Assembly: GCF_042242105.1 (NCBI RefSeq)
Contig: NC_092032.1
Span: 19,829,915-19,893,914, forward strand
Source of the DNA: Pempheris klunzingeri
Taxonomy: Eukaryota; Chordata; Actinopteri; Acropomatiformes; Pempheridae
Direction of reading: 5' to 3'
DNA length: 64,000 nt
Shown: positions 1-13,431 of the stretch, piece after piece
Position numbering within the stretch: position 1 is the first letter of the stretch
How the letters are laid out: each line of letters starts with the position of its first letter
The notes under the pieces: model-generated
The model's database searches: none
Seen by the model: the letters and a program-made list of their open reading frames with translations, nothing else
Told to the model about the DNA's origin: nothing
Translations under genes and position numbers: made by a program

Positions 1-50
1 GGTGTTTTAGTTTTCACCATGAGCTTCTTGCCTTGGAGCTTATACAGTGC

Positions 51-51
<1 letters not shown>

Positions 52-86
<35 letters not shown>

Positions 87-197
87 CAGACTCTGGAGAG
101 TGAGGTAATGAGTGCTCAGCTCTTCTCAGACAGCAGATCCATAAGCCATCTCCTCTGCATTTAAAAATCAATGCATGCAGCTGCCCTGCCTGCCGCC

Positions 198-229
<32 letters not shown>
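52..229. repeat. Inverted pair of TG and CA microsatellites
   Basis: A (TG)16 run at 52-83 is followed by a (CA)15 run at 199-229. The two are reverse complements, separated by about 115 bases, so they can pair as a hairpin in single-stranded DNA or RNA. No coding content. Confidence 0.9.
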
Positions 230-230
<1 letters not shown>

Positions 231-1059
231 GGAAGACCCTCTGGGACTGAAGTCAAAGTCTGTGTTATTTTAGGCTGTTGACGCTCTACACTGGTGATTC
301 CTGAACATCATGGATTGAAAACCCTCTAAAGGTGAAGCAATATCTACCCACAACCACGTTATCCGGGGCTGCACGTGTCCGCGAGCGACTAAGGAGAGAT
401 ATCCCCTCCTCAGATTGTTTACTTCCAACAAAGCTGAGCGCTATTTCACACTAAAACAGTCGACAGCCTTGCTAGTGGCTCCGTGAGGCTGCGAACGAGG
501 CACTTTGAGATGGACGGCGCAGGTACGGACTGACCAGCTGATTAATAACTGCTAAAAACAACATGAGAACAACAAGAGAAAACAGTAGAGCAGCTCCAGG
601 CCGTTAGCGCTGCACACCGACCGCCTGCTTTTTACCTGCGATTGGGGAAAAGCTAAAGGAAGTTCTCCGGTTACTCAGAGCTTCATGATGCTAAACAGAA
701 GTCTGGTGAGGAAACGCCTGCAGCAAACAGTCAGAATAAAAACAGAATGAACTCTTTAAAACATATTTCAGCTATTTTGGATGTTATTTTTAAAGAAGAT
801 CTTCCTTTATAAGAGGAAGGTCACAGTGTTACAGCAGCAGGTGGGACACAAAAAGCACAACATTCAATACAACAATAAATAATAAAGACAGGACGGAGAT
901 ATTAAAGAAAATGAGATATTTGTTTCTGGTCTGAACAGGAAACACAAACAACCCTCGCAGCCGCCATCTTGGTTTAGCATGTTTGCTAATTAGCACTAAA
1001 CACAAAGCACAGCTGAGGGAATAGCATTAGTTTAGCAGGAGTGTGTTACTAAACCATGT

Positions 1060-1302
1060 TGGATAATATTAATTGTCTATTAATCGATGTCAGAAAATGG
1101 TGAAAAAAGCCCAAAGTGACGTCCTGAAATGTTTTGTTTTGTCCAAAACCCAAAAGATGTTAAGTTCACTGTCACAGAGGAGCAAACAAACCAGGAAATA
1201 TTCACATTCTTTCGCTTCTTTTCCTTAAAAAAGTGACTTTAATTCAATTAAATAGTTGACAACTAATCAATTAATCACTGCAGCAGTTTATTACAGCCCT
1301 GT
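1060..1302. repeat. Degenerate MITE with CAACTAATCAATTAATC end
   Basis: The segment resembles a very common short fish repeat. It has ATTAATCGAT and CAACTAATCAATTAATCACTGCAGC blocks near its ends and an internal stretch with GTCAGAAAATGGTGAAAAA, GTGACGTC and GTCCAAAACCCAAA. Related copies are at about 9420-9600, 20925-21200, 33265-33400, 37021-37296, 45945-46210 and 53168-53390. The hAT-type assignment is from general knowledge of such elements. No transposase is present. Confidence 0.6.
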
Positions 1303-4009
1303 GGCAGCCGGATTTTTTTCCCCTGCAATCTTCTGCATTATTTCTTATTTAGTAGTTTAGTATTTCAATATCCGCTTGTAAAAAATCATTGTTTACCTCC
1401 TGAACAGGACGGAGTGGATTAATATAGTGACATTTACACTGTGGAGACGATGACTGCTTCTCTTTCGTCTTCAGAAAAATGTGCTAATTAAATTCTGGGC
1501 CAAGTGTGTCAAACATGTGACAGCCAGATCTTGAAGAGGTGTTGAATGAATGACTCTGCATTGTTGTTTTATTCCAGCAAACCTCACAGACGCTTATTGT
1601 GTTTTATTCAAATTCTTCCTCTGAAATACTGATTATTGCTCTCGTGTGTGCACATTGAATCTCTCCCAAAATGCACAAAAATCTTAAATTGTGGGGGGGA
1701 AAAAAAGATATATATGATATATAAGCTCTTTGTGGCTTTAGTTTTAATTCTTTTCAAGACACAGAATAACAGAAAAACTCTACATTCAATGGAGACACGC
1801 TCTAGCCGATCGTCTGCGTCCCGGTGATGCAAACGCACCATTAAAATTCAAATGCTTAACAAATTTGCGATCCGTCAGTTCAGCTGCAAAGTCGCATTAA
1901 ACTCCTGCTGCTTCTGCTGCGTTCTCCTAAACTGAGGGATAAAGAATCAGCCCTGAGATTAGCCGGCGGAGAGACATTAAAACAGCCTCGTGTTTCATCA
2001 AAATAAACCCCCCCGCCCACTAAAAAACACCACCTGTGGTGCGGCTTTGATCGGAACAGGTGGTGACAAATCCATCAGTCCGGATGAAAATTTAATTTGG
2101 TTCAGATTTCTGTCCATCAGGGTTCAATCTGCCAAAGATATCAGATTATCAGACGTGTCCAGACTCGCTGAAAATTAATTCAGAATTACAGACAGACTGA
2201 ACAGATCAGCGCGGAGGTGAGGCTGAGTCACCGCATGCTCGCCTCGCCACTCAGACCGGCAACTTGGGTTTATCTGAGGGCACTCTGGGAGACGTGGGAC
2301 GGTGCTTCAGCGGCACGCACTCATTTCTCCGAGCAGATTTTGAGCTGTAGCCATAAAATTAGGTGCGGATTGTGGACGCACAAAGACAACAAGACGACTG
2401 CAACGGTGGCGGGACAGCAGGAGGAAGGAAAACAAAAAGGATTAAATCTTTAGAAGGATTATTTGTTTGTTCAATTCCCTTGTTTAATTGGCTTTAGTGC
2501 GTTTGGCGTCTCACATGTCTTCTTGTTAAAGACCTTTTCACAGTAAAACACTGCTTTAGGAGACGTGTTCCTTAGAGGTCTGGTTTCAGAGACCTGCTCC
2601 TCTCAACTAAATTAAAACCGCCTGGACACAGGAGCTACATCTTTCACTACTGGAGGATAGATGTGGTTCGATCGTGAAGCTGGTTAACTCAACATCCCTC
2701 TCAGGGCCCGTATGTCCAAAGACAAGCTGCCATGTATTTACCCTGACGTGACAGATGTCAAGCTTATATTATATATTACATTATTATTGTCACGCTTATT
2801 GTTACTGTTAGTTTATTTATTTACTTGTGCTGTCATTTGTCTCTGGTAATTATGGGCTTTGTATTTAACTATTTATCCATCTTTCTTTCCAGATATTGAA
2901 CCAGCTGTTCACATTACTCCAGGAATGACACTTTCTGAGGCATGAAACTTGCTGGGGCGCCATGAAACCCCACCAAACCGCCTCTTTCCACCTCGTTAGT
3001 CATCGAGTAACGAGCCCTTCCTTCTGTTCTGTACAGCCAATAAGTTCAACATTTCTGTAACCAATCAGCCGCGTCTAAATCAATTAATGTTAATCACTAG
3101 AGCGCTGCAGGTTTTGCTGAAGACAAAAACTGCTCGTGTATGTTCTAACAATCTTTACCTGTAATATAACACAAATGCACCAATGCATGTCAGAAAATGT
3201 TCTAAAAAGCTGATCCAAGCTTTGCAGACACACCTGAGAAGTTCGTCTAACTGCATAAAGTGTAAAAAGATTGTGAATGAGTGAATTAAATCACCTTTAT
3301 TTCACCTCCAGAGACACAAAAACGTGTCACTTTTCGCTTTCACTTTATTGCAAAATAAAAGCTGATGTGTAATTTGAAACTGGGACACAGGAAATGGCTG
3401 AAGACGACGAGTATGATGCAAGCGGAGAGAAAGAGGGTTTACCTTAAGAGTAAACGGCAACTTCTAATCCCAAAATAACTCCCGGAGTGTGACGAGCATC
3501 ACAAATAAATGATGATATCGAGCGGAGCGGCGGATCTGAGGGAGGATTTCTGACAAGATGACTCATAATTTTAATAGGGGAGCCACACTCTGCGAGCTTC
3601 ACTTTCATACCAGCAATTATCCTGCAGGAGTAGGCGTCCGTTTTCTCAAACAGTGGATATATCATCAAAGAGCAAAACTGAGCTTTGTGTGAATGCAACT
3701 GAGACTCTGTACTCACACACACACACATATGGTTGGACATGTGTATGTACAAATGACCGGAGGGCTTGTTTACTCGTCAATAACAGCCAGTCAAACTCAT
3801 GAATGCATATCTGAAGCTCACACACACACAGACAGGGTTCAAAGTGTCGTGCTGTTGTCAGTACAAACAGAGCGCTGGCTGTGTTTACAACTGGAGCCCA
3901 CTAAATGTCAGGGAAGACTAACAGAAACTTCCAAACACAATCTGGAGCCTTGTGTCTGTTTGACTTGCACAGAAAAAACATAAGAAGAAAGAAGGGGAGG
4001 CGGACTTAC

Positions 4010-7000
4010 GGTGCAGGACAGCATGGAGTCGTCTTCGCCCACCAGGTCCTCAGAATCGTGATGTGCATCCTGTAATCACACACGCAGAGGAAGATGCATT
4101 AACACGCAGCTGATGCACAGCGGCGACATTGGTTATCTTAGCCCCATGCTCCCCGTGTGATCCTGCCAGGCGGCCGCGAGCGTCACCGCTTCAGGTTGAG
4201 ACACGTTCACCTGAACAACAGCCTGCCGTGACAACCAAAAACACCCACACATCACTGCAAATACCTACTGTACAGGGCGGCTTTCACACAGGCTGCTCAT
4301 CAGTGAAGGTGTCACAGAATATATATCAGAGTCGTATCATAGTGCAATTAGGAGTGAGGATCATTCTGAAGCCAATTATCAAACAATGGAGCTTAAAGGA
4401 GACACATTCTGCTCATTATCAGGCTCAGATTTTTATTTAGAGGTCCTACTCCAATGGGTTTACATGCTGTGACGTTCAAAGACACATGTAAAACAACGGA
4501 AAATCAAGTTATCGGGTATCAAACAAAACCTGTAATCAGTCGAGTCTTAACCAACATTGTGCACTTGGCAATCCAGTTTTCATTTAAAGGGGTAGTTTGG
4601 ATTATTTGACATGTGGTTGTATGAGGCACGAGGTAATCAGAGTATTATCTACGGTGGATGGCGGTCGGCACGCCCTCAGTTCGATACAGACGCTAAGCAA
4701 TGTAGTGCTGTGGACGGGGGCTCCGGGAAAACAGAAGAAATCAATACAAGTTTAAGTGTATGCTACATTTAGAATATCTTTACTGTTTTATATTGATTAG
4801 ACAGCCCTTTCCAACAAAGAACTGAAGCTATTCCATTCCAGAGAGAGAGAAGTGTCTTTCTCACCAAACTCCATTGACAAAAGCAGTCATTTTACCTCAC
4901 AGGACACAGGAGCTCACTGTGCTACCGCTGTTTTGACCACTACATGTAAGATGCATAAAAGTGTTAGTTTGCAGCCAATCTAACAATTAAAAGCACTAAA
5001 GTCACACAATAACACGTGCAAACTAACCAATCAAGGCAGCGGTAGACCAGCAACTTCTGTGTTCTGCAGGGACTAATTGACTGATTTTGTCAATGGAGTC
5101 TGGTGGCTTTGAAGAGAGCGAAGAGAGCGAGAGAGGACTGTTGCCTGCTTCTCCAAACTGGTCGGCTGGTCTGGATAACCACATTTTAAATAACCCAAGC
5201 TCTCTCTTTAATGATGTATAGCAGTCAGCCAGCCTACACTGTATGTCTACAGTATAGAATAAGACTCATTTGTCTCATCAAGGACTTCTGCTGCCCACAG
5301 TCCCGTATTTCTTTTTTTCATTACGTGCTACCAAGCATTCAAAGGTGAAGCACACTTGAAATGAAAAAAAGAAAAACCCTCTTATCATCTCATTCCTGTT
5401 CCCAGTGACGGAAGAATGAGCCAGAGATCAAATTAAAAAAAAAAAAAAAAGTCCCCAGACGGTCACAGCGTGAGATTTATCAGCAGGGCCACCAAACTCC
5501 GACTGCTTCTACCTCGTCTGCTCGGCCAAAGTGAAAAACAAAAACAACAGATATGAATTAGCATTACGTAAGGCAGATTAGCGGCCTGTCTGCTTCCCTG
5601 CTGGAACAACAGCTGTGATTCAGACACTGATAGCACTGATACTACCGCCTGACAAAAACAATAATAACCATAAAAGCGATTATGGTGATTATTTACTTTG
5701 CCGGTAAGTGAAGCGCCCGGGAGGATCAGCCTGAAATCTGCACAGCAGGGTGAAAGACGGAGGGAGAGAGCAGAGGAGATGGAGGGCAAACAGGAGGAAT
5801 GATGGATTACGATGAAGATGAGGAGGTGAAAAGAGGACGAAGGACGAAGGGAATATAACAGCCACTAACAACTATCATTACTTTTTGTCTTACTTCTTTG
5901 ATTTGGGGGATAAAAATGCTCCATTCGTTTTGGAACTACAGCTCCCATGATGCTGCAGTGGAGCCAGTTAGTCGTCGTTATACATTTTATTTGTTTTTAT
6001 TTTGACAAAGTGGCACAGATCTCCACTTCAGCAGCATTTACAGACACTAAACCTCCCAGTTTTATTTGTCTGTATTCTCAAGGGGGTGTGTTCATATGGT
6101 TTATAGAACATTTTATTGGCAAAATTAGGTTTTTATGGCTGTTTTGACGGTGATTTCTGATTAAAAACAACATTTTCTCTGCAAAAACCTTTGGCTCTAA
6201 TATGTCAACAAAATGAAACAAGAATTTTGAACCTGATTTTATCCAAGCGAGTGCATGTCTATCGGACATATATGTTGGGAATTGAAAATACCAATGCCAT
6301 TATTGATTCCCTCATTGAGTCCTGATCAATGTTCTGTGTGGAAAATCGTAGGCCTTCTTTGCTGAGAGTTTCCAGCAGCAAGTTCGGTGTCAGAAAATCA
6401 CGCCAGCATTTTTAAAAAGGGAACCAAAAAGCTCGGAGGCGAACGAAGCGTGACACAAAGAAACAGCCATCAAAAGGGACGAATGGCTGAAAGCTGTTAA
6501 AAAAAAAAAATCTTCTTAATGGACACAAACACAAATCTTGAGACTACAAGAAGCACAAGTGGAAGAAAAATGGGGGAAATGGACCCAGAACGGCAGCACT
6601 GGAAGAAAAAGACTGTATGAATGTGAAAGCAGTTTTTGTTTTGTTTGTTTGTTTGACAGTTTTTTGTCAGTATTCATGTCGCAGAGTGGCTAAAAACCTG
6701 AATTATGTCATTGACGGCAAAAGCTTTTCTGAATCTTTAACCCAGTAAAGATCTAAAATAAAAGCTACATCAGACAGCAGGATTCATTCTTTTACAGCAG
6801 GAAGCTCAGACTTTGGTCTCAACCTTGTAATGTTGATGACGTCATTAAATTACGTTAAGAGCGGTGCAAAACGCCGTGACGGCACGCGGCGAGGGTCTTT
6901 AAGAGGCTGTAGTGTGGTCAGCAGAGTAAAGGTGAGTGTGATGGTGAACCAGACGGCCTCAGCATCCATTGGTACCATATTTATTTATATTAGCTTTAAG

Positions 7001-8006
7001 CTGAATCTGAAGCATTTGAAGATCCTCTCAACAAATGACGCCACAATAAGCAAAAACACCAACGTAGACGTGGAGTATTTAAACCAGACGGAGCATTTAA
7101 ATCACTGAGCTCACAGGATTAACATCAGCTATCAAAAGAGCCACTGATGTTGTTACACAAACTCAGGTATGTTACTTGCATCAGTTTCTAACAACAGCTC
7201 GACTCCATTTTAATGATTAGATTAGATTAGATTAGATTCAACTTTATTGTCATTACACCTGTACAGTACAAGGCAATGAAATGCAGTTTGGCATCTAACC
7301 AGAAGTGCAATTTGTAAAAAAAAGTGCAGAAATATATATAAGGTATGTACAGAATATACAGAATTACAGGTGCTATATACAGAGTAGTGCTATGAACATG
7401 TGTGCTAGTGACTACGGTATAAATATAAATATAATATACGGATTAGACTAAGAGTGGAATGTACATAATGGTCTTGTTTATTCTTTGATCAGACAATTCC
7501 TGAGCTGCACTGAAAGATTTTCTTTTACTAATTTTAGACTGAAAACAAAATGGGGTTTTGTAGTGAAGCATTTTTACACTTCTCAAAAGGAGGGAGGTGG
7601 TAGTGCACGGTCGGTTTGAACAACAAACAACCAGAAAGAAGAAGAACAAGAAGAAGTAGCGGCACTTCTTCCACAGAAAAGGAACTCTTCTAACACGTGA
7701 TGTTAATCTAGATCAGTCGATGAGTCATGCAGTCTGGTGCCTACCTGAGATTTCTGCCAACACCCAAATACAACGGCAGTGGATGCAGGATTCACACACA
7801 TTTCCACGGACAAAATTTCACAACTGCTCCACGACTTTTCAAGGACTTCTAATAAAATCTCCATGTGACATGAGACAGTACGAGAAATTATTCTAACACT
7901 TATTATTATGACAAATGACCACAGACTAAAAGAAATACAGAATTAGCAAGACGACACAAACAAGAGCTGCATTAAGTGGCGTCCAGCTAGCTAGCGGCGC
8001 TAAAGC

Positions 8007-8053
<47 letters not shown>

Positions 8054-9030
8054 GTATGAGGATGTGGTCACAGGAGCAGGTAGGAGGCCTCCAGGCTGAT
8101 AAAACCACCAGGACGTGGGACGTAGCGTAGTTAGCCAGCTAGCTAGCAGCTAGCTCACTGAGCGGGTTCACGCCAAACTAAATGGTACTTAACCATCTTT
8201 AGCACAAACTGCGACAGTCTTGATTTGCAAAATTATATTTTAAAAATCGACAAACATCGTGTGTGTGATTCAATGCACAATTCAAACTGGATCCAAAGAT
8301 TATTTGTGTCTCGCTGTTGAGTATCGTACATAGTTTTTCCGAAATAAGGGAGAGGGGTGCCTTCTATAATGGACATCTTCTATTGTTTCCCGACCCGAAA
8401 CAATTAATTGATAATGGCACTAGCAATTAGTTGCAGCCCTAAAAGGATATTTGAACACTTTTTTCTATTTTCCTCCAGGTTTTCTAGTGCACGGCCCTTT
8501 GAGCCTGCAGAGTGCAGATGCATTGCTGCAGCCATCTTGATTTACACTCATCTTTGTTTCCGCATTTCAGCAGACAAGTGCAGCCCCTCTCTGCTCTTTG
8601 TGTGTGTGTGTTGAATGATCTTATCTTTAGGGCAAAACCATCTTCTCTTCATTCCACAACTTCCCCACTTCACCCCTTTGTGTGTGTGTGTGGTGTGTTT
8701 TTGTGCTGTGGCGGCCTGAAGCAGAAAACTAGATAAATAGATTAAAAAAGCCGGTAGGACAGCTCACACTCAGCTATCACACACATCTTAGAGGTGTAAC
8801 GCACGGGGTCAAAGGTCGGTTTCGTTGAGAGGAGCGTCGGCACACTCCCGTCTGAGGTGAAAAGAGGTCGTGTGACTGGGCAGGTACGAGCGTGTTAAGA
8901 GGCGAGAGAGTGACTCAGAGCGTTGGAGCCATCCATTAATCAGATTTGATTATTCACAACCTGCCTACAGAGTGACACACACACTCAGCCATTTCTCCAT
9001 GCAGCCCTTGTGACACCTCATACAGGAAGT

Positions 9031-9072
<42 letters not shown>

Positions 9073-10302
9073 GTAGGCTCTTCCTGAATCATGCGGTCAC
9101 AGCGGCACCGCCTTCAGCTCTTTATCGAGATTCAAAAATTCGTAGGAAGGAAGAACTGGAGAGAAAATACAAAAACACACACAGGAGCTGGTTTTGTTTC
9201 CATCTTGTATGTTTGGGAGACAAAGTCCTTTCTTAGACGCATCTATTTCTAATAAATCCTCACAAAAATCAAAACAAACCCACTTTGGCACACTTGAGCT
9301 GCTTTAATCTGCAGCGGAGACACTTTGAAGGCACATATATCATCATTTAACAGCCCCTTGCTGTCATTTTACTGCAGCGCTGTGAAAAGACGCGTCTATC
9401 AACATAAAACAAATCCCCAATTGTTTGGACAATCAATCAAGTTTTAGAGCAAAAATGTCAAATATTCTCCTAAACTGTGAGGATTCGCTGCTTGTTTTTG
9501 TCTTGACGTGATCTGAAATTGAACATCTTTGTGTTGTGGACGTTTGGAGCCATCACCTGAGGCTCTGAGAATCTGTGACAGACATTTTTAAGGCAGATAA
9601 CAACAAATAATCTCCAGCGCAATCGATAACACAAGTAAAGTTAGTTAGCCCTGCGTTATTATTGACATTAAGGCACTTTAAAGTACTTATCCTGCGTTTG
9701 AGTACTGTCTTTTTGTTTATAAATCTAATTTAGTGTCACTCTGACATCCTTGTGCTTCCACAGAGCACTTGCTGTCCTGTATTGTTATTCAATTGCATTT
9801 TAGTTATGATGGTTTATATTGAGCTTCCTTTTTATATCCGTGTGTCCTGTAGCAGCACTTTGATGCTCAAAGTGGGACATTAAAGGGTACTGTAGTACGT
9901 TAGCAAGCCCAGAACGATCAATAGTGACCTGAGCAGACGGATCTATTGACTTGAAAGTGAATTTATGGCACTTTTAATCATATTTGTTGCAGCCACTTTG
10001 ACTTATTTGTCCCATTTTTGCACTTTAACTCAAAAATTCTGCTCTGTAACACTGAAAAAATGAGTTTTTAAGCACATATTTAGCAGTTTTCAGTGACAGT
10101 GTGACTGTCTGCTGCGTCTGCATGGAGCATGACAGCGTGTTTGGGACCTCATGACACTTTATGGTGCGTGTTTAATCCAATTTGGAGCTTTTCCTGGCAG
10201 CTGCAGCTGTCACTAATGATCCAGGGGTGACTTTAATGCCTTTTTTGAGCGTCAGGTGACATCATGCGTGGTGTGTTTGTATAACACCTGAATAAATGCT
10301 GC

Positions 10303-10336
<34 letters not shown>

Positions 10337-10421
10337 AGTGTGTGTGTGTGTGTCTCACCTCTCCAGCCATCCCCCCCAGTGGCATCTTCTGCCACGGATC
10401 TGCCAACTGAGCCAGAGGCAT
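4010..10421 (-). CDS. rps6ka3: Ribosomal S6 kinase RSK2, first two coding exons (partial)
   Basis: RSK2 is a Ser/Thr kinase with two kinase domains acting downstream of ERK. Only the N-terminal tail ahead of the first kinase domain lies here. Coding exon 1 is 10359-10421 (21 codons). It starts MPLAQLADPWQKM, a distinctive N-terminus I recall for RSK2/RPS6KA3, and ends GAG|gtgaga. Coding exon 2 is 4010-4069 (20 codons, acidic, beginning DAHHDSEDLVGEDD and ending SCT), with acceptor attacag and donor gtaagt. Both exons are phase 0. The human protein also has a short acidic exon ending in Thr before EEV, so the join fits. Exon 1 is a strong identification. Exon 2 rests on phase, length, acidic composition and position. 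The remaining exons lie left of the window. Intron 1 is about 6.3 kb and begins with a CA tract. Confidence 0.85.
4586..5211. repeat. Foldback repeat family A, copy 1
   Basis: Starts TTTAAAGGGGTAGTTTGG and ends near AACCCAAGCTCTCTCTTTAA, so the termini are imperfect inverted repeats with TTAA at both edges. The interior contains the family hallmarks ACTCCATTGACAAAA and its inverted counterpart TTTTGTCAATGGAGTCTGGTG, giving a palindromic body. It lies in rps6ka3 intron 1. Confidence 0.75.
7215..7440. repeat. Retroposon 3'-end-like fragment with TTAGA repeats
   Basis: Short ATTAG repeats run into CAACTTTATTGTCATTACAC and CAAGGCAATGAAATGCAG. This block is familiar from LINE/SINE tails in many fish genomes. 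No reverse-transcriptase reading frame is attached. Family assignment is from memory. Confidence 0.55.
8011..8050. repeat. (GT)20 microsatellite
   Basis: A perfect GT dinucleotide run in rps6ka3 intron 1. Repeated CTAGCTAGC motifs flank it at about 7987 and 8140. Confidence 0.95.
9033..9069. repeat. (AC)n microsatellite
   Basis: A perfect AC run in rps6ka3 intron 1. Confidence 0.95.
9420..9600. repeat. Degenerate MITE of the CAACTAAT family
   Basis: Carries CAATCAATCAAG, AAAAATGTCAAATATT and internal TTGTGTTGTGGACGTTTGGAGCCATCAC blocks. These resemble the internal portion of the copies at 1060 and 20925. Ends are eroded. Confidence 0.45.
10305..10353. repeat. (TG)n tract next to the rps6ka3 exon 1 donor
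   Basis: Two TG runs are broken by GAGAG. In the minus-strand transcript they read as CA repeats starting about 5 bases after the 5' splice site of rps6ka3 exon 1. Confidence 0.9.
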
Positions 10422-10930
10422 CTTCTTCCTCTTCTTCTTCTACTACTTTTCTCTCTTCTTCTTCTTCTTTTATTCCTCTTTCTGCTCCGGTTTGTCGTCC
10501 CTCCCTCTGTCGACACTTCTCTCTCTCCCCCCTTTCTCCCTCTCCTCTTTTTCTCTCGTTTTTCTTTATTTTATTTCTTGTTTTTTTAAAAAAAAAAAGC
10601 TAGTTCCGTCTCTGTTTCCTCTACCCGCCGCGGAGCCCCCACCGACCGACCGCGCCGAGCCAAGCCGAGCGAACACCCTCTAATTCCGGATCTGCTGTGG
10701 CGCTGAGACCGCCCCTTCCTCCGGAGAGACAAACATGAGAAAAGGCAACGGCGAGGAAGAAGAGGAGGAAGAGGAGGAGGAGGACGCCCTTATTCGGAAA
10801 CTGAAAAAGACCTATCTCTCTCTATCTCCCTCTCTCACTTCCGTTGTTTCCCAATATGGCGGCCGGTGTCGGCTTACCTGTCCGTCAGACCGCTGCGTCA
10901 CGCCTGCGTCACTCGAGGGGGCGTGGCCGT
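10422..10930 (-). promoter_or_regulatory. rps6ka3: rps6ka3 5' UTR and CpG-rich promoter
   Basis: Immediately upstream of the RSK2 start the transcript strand is purine-rich: GAA repeats at 10422-10475 and GAG/GAGG opposite the CT-rich run up to about 10600. A CpG-dense block at 10620-10730 follows. An AATATGGCGGC YY1-type site lies at 10853-10863, next to CACTTCCG, an ETS-like box, at 10837-10844. No TATA box is evident. The transcription start is probably near the YY1-type site, by analogy with TATA-less CpG promoters. Confidence 0.6.
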
Positions 10931-11029
10931 TAGGTAGAAAAAGTGAACTCTACTTCCGCATTGTCTTTTTTTTAGGTGTATTTAAAATAAATAAATAAAT
11001 AAGGAATGAATGAATAAAAACCATTCAAC

Positions 11030-11192
11030 AGATATATCATATTATATTATATTATATTATATTACATTATATATTATATTATACATTGTATATATTATAT
11101 TACATTATACATTATATATTATATTATATTATATTATACATTATATATATTATATTACATTATATATTATATATATTATATTATATTATTAG
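11030..11192. repeat. AT-rich tandem array (TATAT/TATTACAT units)
   Basis: About 160 bases made almost only of A and T. TATTATATTA units are interspersed with ACATTATATAT and are partly palindromic. No gene is evident. The reading frames through it are low-complexity Ile/Tyr/Leu strings and are not credible proteins. Confidence 0.85.
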
Positions 11193-11199
11193 ATTTTTC

Positions 11200-13400
11200 G
11201 ACAATGCAGAAAAGCTGCACTGCATTTTTATTTTCCGTCACTCTAATAGGTTTTATATAGAGAATAAATTCACAGTGAAAACAGGGTTTCACTTTTTATT
11301 TGTCTTTATTATTAAAACCCCAGAATCAGGATGTTGTCTCTCTCTCTGTTATCGTCCATGATTAGTCCATAAATAGATAGGTAAATATAGATAAATAGGT
11401 GATCGGTAGTTTCAGTATTGGCACAAAATATATAGTTAGTGGTTTTAATTCCAAACCTCTGTTGTAACAGCTCACTGGATGGATATTCTACATTTTTCAT
11501 TTCGAGCAAAGAAACATCAGTGAAACTTTACTGTTTCAGAATATAAAAAAAAAAGTAAAACAATTCTTTAATCACTGATTCAGTTAATCCAAAACTCTCT
11601 AATGTATTCAATTGACTCAATATTGCTGAATTTAGTGGTTAATGGGTGTAGATTAAATTATTTTAAATGTAATTATAAACTTTTTAAACTTTTAACTGTC
11701 CCATTTCTCAGAAAGTGAAGGAAACTCATTTTAAAAACATTTTTTTTAAAGTTTATCAAGTTGCAGAATTTTGGTTAAATAATAAAAATAAACCTTCTCT
11801 CTCTAAAATTAAATGACGTTTTCAATTTGAACATTTCTTATATCTTACTTTACATGGATGGTTTGTGTTTATTCAACTGTTGCCTTCTGTATTTTTATGT
11901 AAATCTCATTTATTTTGTTTGTTTATCTTTGTTTTCTTCTTTTTCCTCACTGAGATGTTTTAAAGTGTTTTTCATGCGTTCACTTAATTAAAAAAAATCA
12001 TTTTGACCAAAGATGAACCAACGAAATGTTCAATAAATATATTTAATTCACCTTAAAAAATGTGAAATGACTGATTGTTGAAGTAAATAATCAGACGAGT
12101 GATCTATAACCTGGATGGATGGATAATATATTAAATATATGTGAATAAATATATATTTTTTAATATTAACCAAATGACTTTTAATCAATTTCTGTACATA
12201 AGCACAGTTTTAATGCTACTTTATAATTCTACTCTACATTTCAGAGGGGAATAAAGTCCTTTTTACTTTCATTTACTGCATTTAAAACTTTCTTGGTTAC
12301 TTTTTACATGAATAACACGTGTTTATATGCACTGTACTACTAAATCTAGCCAGTAATACACAGAATATCTAATACTAGCTACTTACTCATAAAAACAGAG
12401 TCATTTTATGCTCTTCTACATAATGACTACGTATATTTTTGATACATTCTCCTGATAAAACTTCTGCACTTTTGCTTTTGAATGCAGGACTTTTTTTCAT
12501 TGTATGTATTTCCCTCTCTTCGTTAGCAGCTTTTAGATCCCTCAGCAGTAGTGTTCACATCCAGGGTTTTCATTCCCTGCCTGTAAATTATTAGAACAAC
12601 AGTGCATCCATTTGTTTGCTGCATGCTGTTTAACTGGGATGTCTGGTTGCAGTCGCTGTCGTTGATTTTACAGCCTGGTGGTGACATCTAGTGGGCACAG
12701 ATGGAGGAAGGGAACACTGCTGCAAAATATAAAGAGTGAAAGTACTCGTGTGACTGTTGTACTATTATATATTCCATCATTATTGATGGAAAAACTGGAT
12801 TTTAGTGGTGGAGCTCATTTTGGACTATTTACCATCAAGCTGCAGCTGATGGTTATTTTCATCCTGGTGCATTCTGGGTATTTATCCAAGTGGCTGTATT
12901 GTGAAGAGGAGTGAGCATGAACAGACGTGTCTCTCACAGGTTTAGGGAGCAGAAGCTAGAAGACGGAAACGTGCAGAAATAAAGCACGACTCAGCATATG
13001 AAGGATGTTTCATCACGTGTTGCTGTGGAAGAACTGAGATATGATTTAAGGAAAGATGTGTTTCTGCTAACATGAGGAAGATTTATGGAGGTTTTGAAGG
13101 AAATAAATGAATAAACTGGGGAGGGACATTTGGAGCGATATTAAAAAGTCCTTTTTAAAAAAAAGACAAGCAACATTGGTGCAAGTTAACATGAATTTAA
13201 AGTTTTTAAGGTTAAATAGTTGGTCGTATTTTTAATTTCTAAGCTACAAGGTTCCTTGAGTCTAATGACAATGTGAATGGTTGATTTTACCTTTAAAAAA
13301 TAAAATACACATTTTCATTCAACACATTTTAACTAACACCGACATGCTTCACATTTTTTACAGGCCTGTGCAGCAGCTCTGCTACTGAGGAAATAAAACA
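11200..13400. other. Intergenic, rps6ka3 promoter to pdha1 3' end
   Basis: AT-rich sequence with no supportable exon. It contains fragments of the dispersed repeat whose core reads like ACTTTATAATTCTACTCTACATTTCAGAGG (about 12200-12310) and TGCAAATTTTGGTGGTGACATCTAGTGG-type short repeats near 12675. The two flanking genes are on the same strand, so this is where rps6ka3 upstream sequence meets the pdha1 downstream flank. Confidence 0.6.
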
Positions 13401-13431
13401 CAGCAGCCACCTTCACAACTTGTGTTCCGCA

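Larger units (their letters stand above)
1..4009. other. Non-coding, probably rps6ka3 intron 2
   Basis: No exon is recognisable here on either strand. The next rps6ka3 exon (human-like continuation beginning Glu-Glu-Val) was looked for on the minus strand and not found, so this is most simply part of a long intron. It holds a TG/CA tract pair near the left end, one degenerate MITE (about 1060-1302) and otherwise unique AT-rich sequence. Confidence 0.6.

Noticed and set aside
511-525. ATGGACGGCGCAG followed by gtacgg, resembling a small first exon on the plus strand
   Set aside because: No promoter, no downstream partner exon and no known gene match. It lies within what is most likely an rps6ka3 intron.
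10296-10603. Plus-strand ORFs rich in Val-Cys, Ser and Leu
   Set aside because: Low-complexity translation of TG and CTT repeats opposite rps6ka3 exon 1 and its leader.
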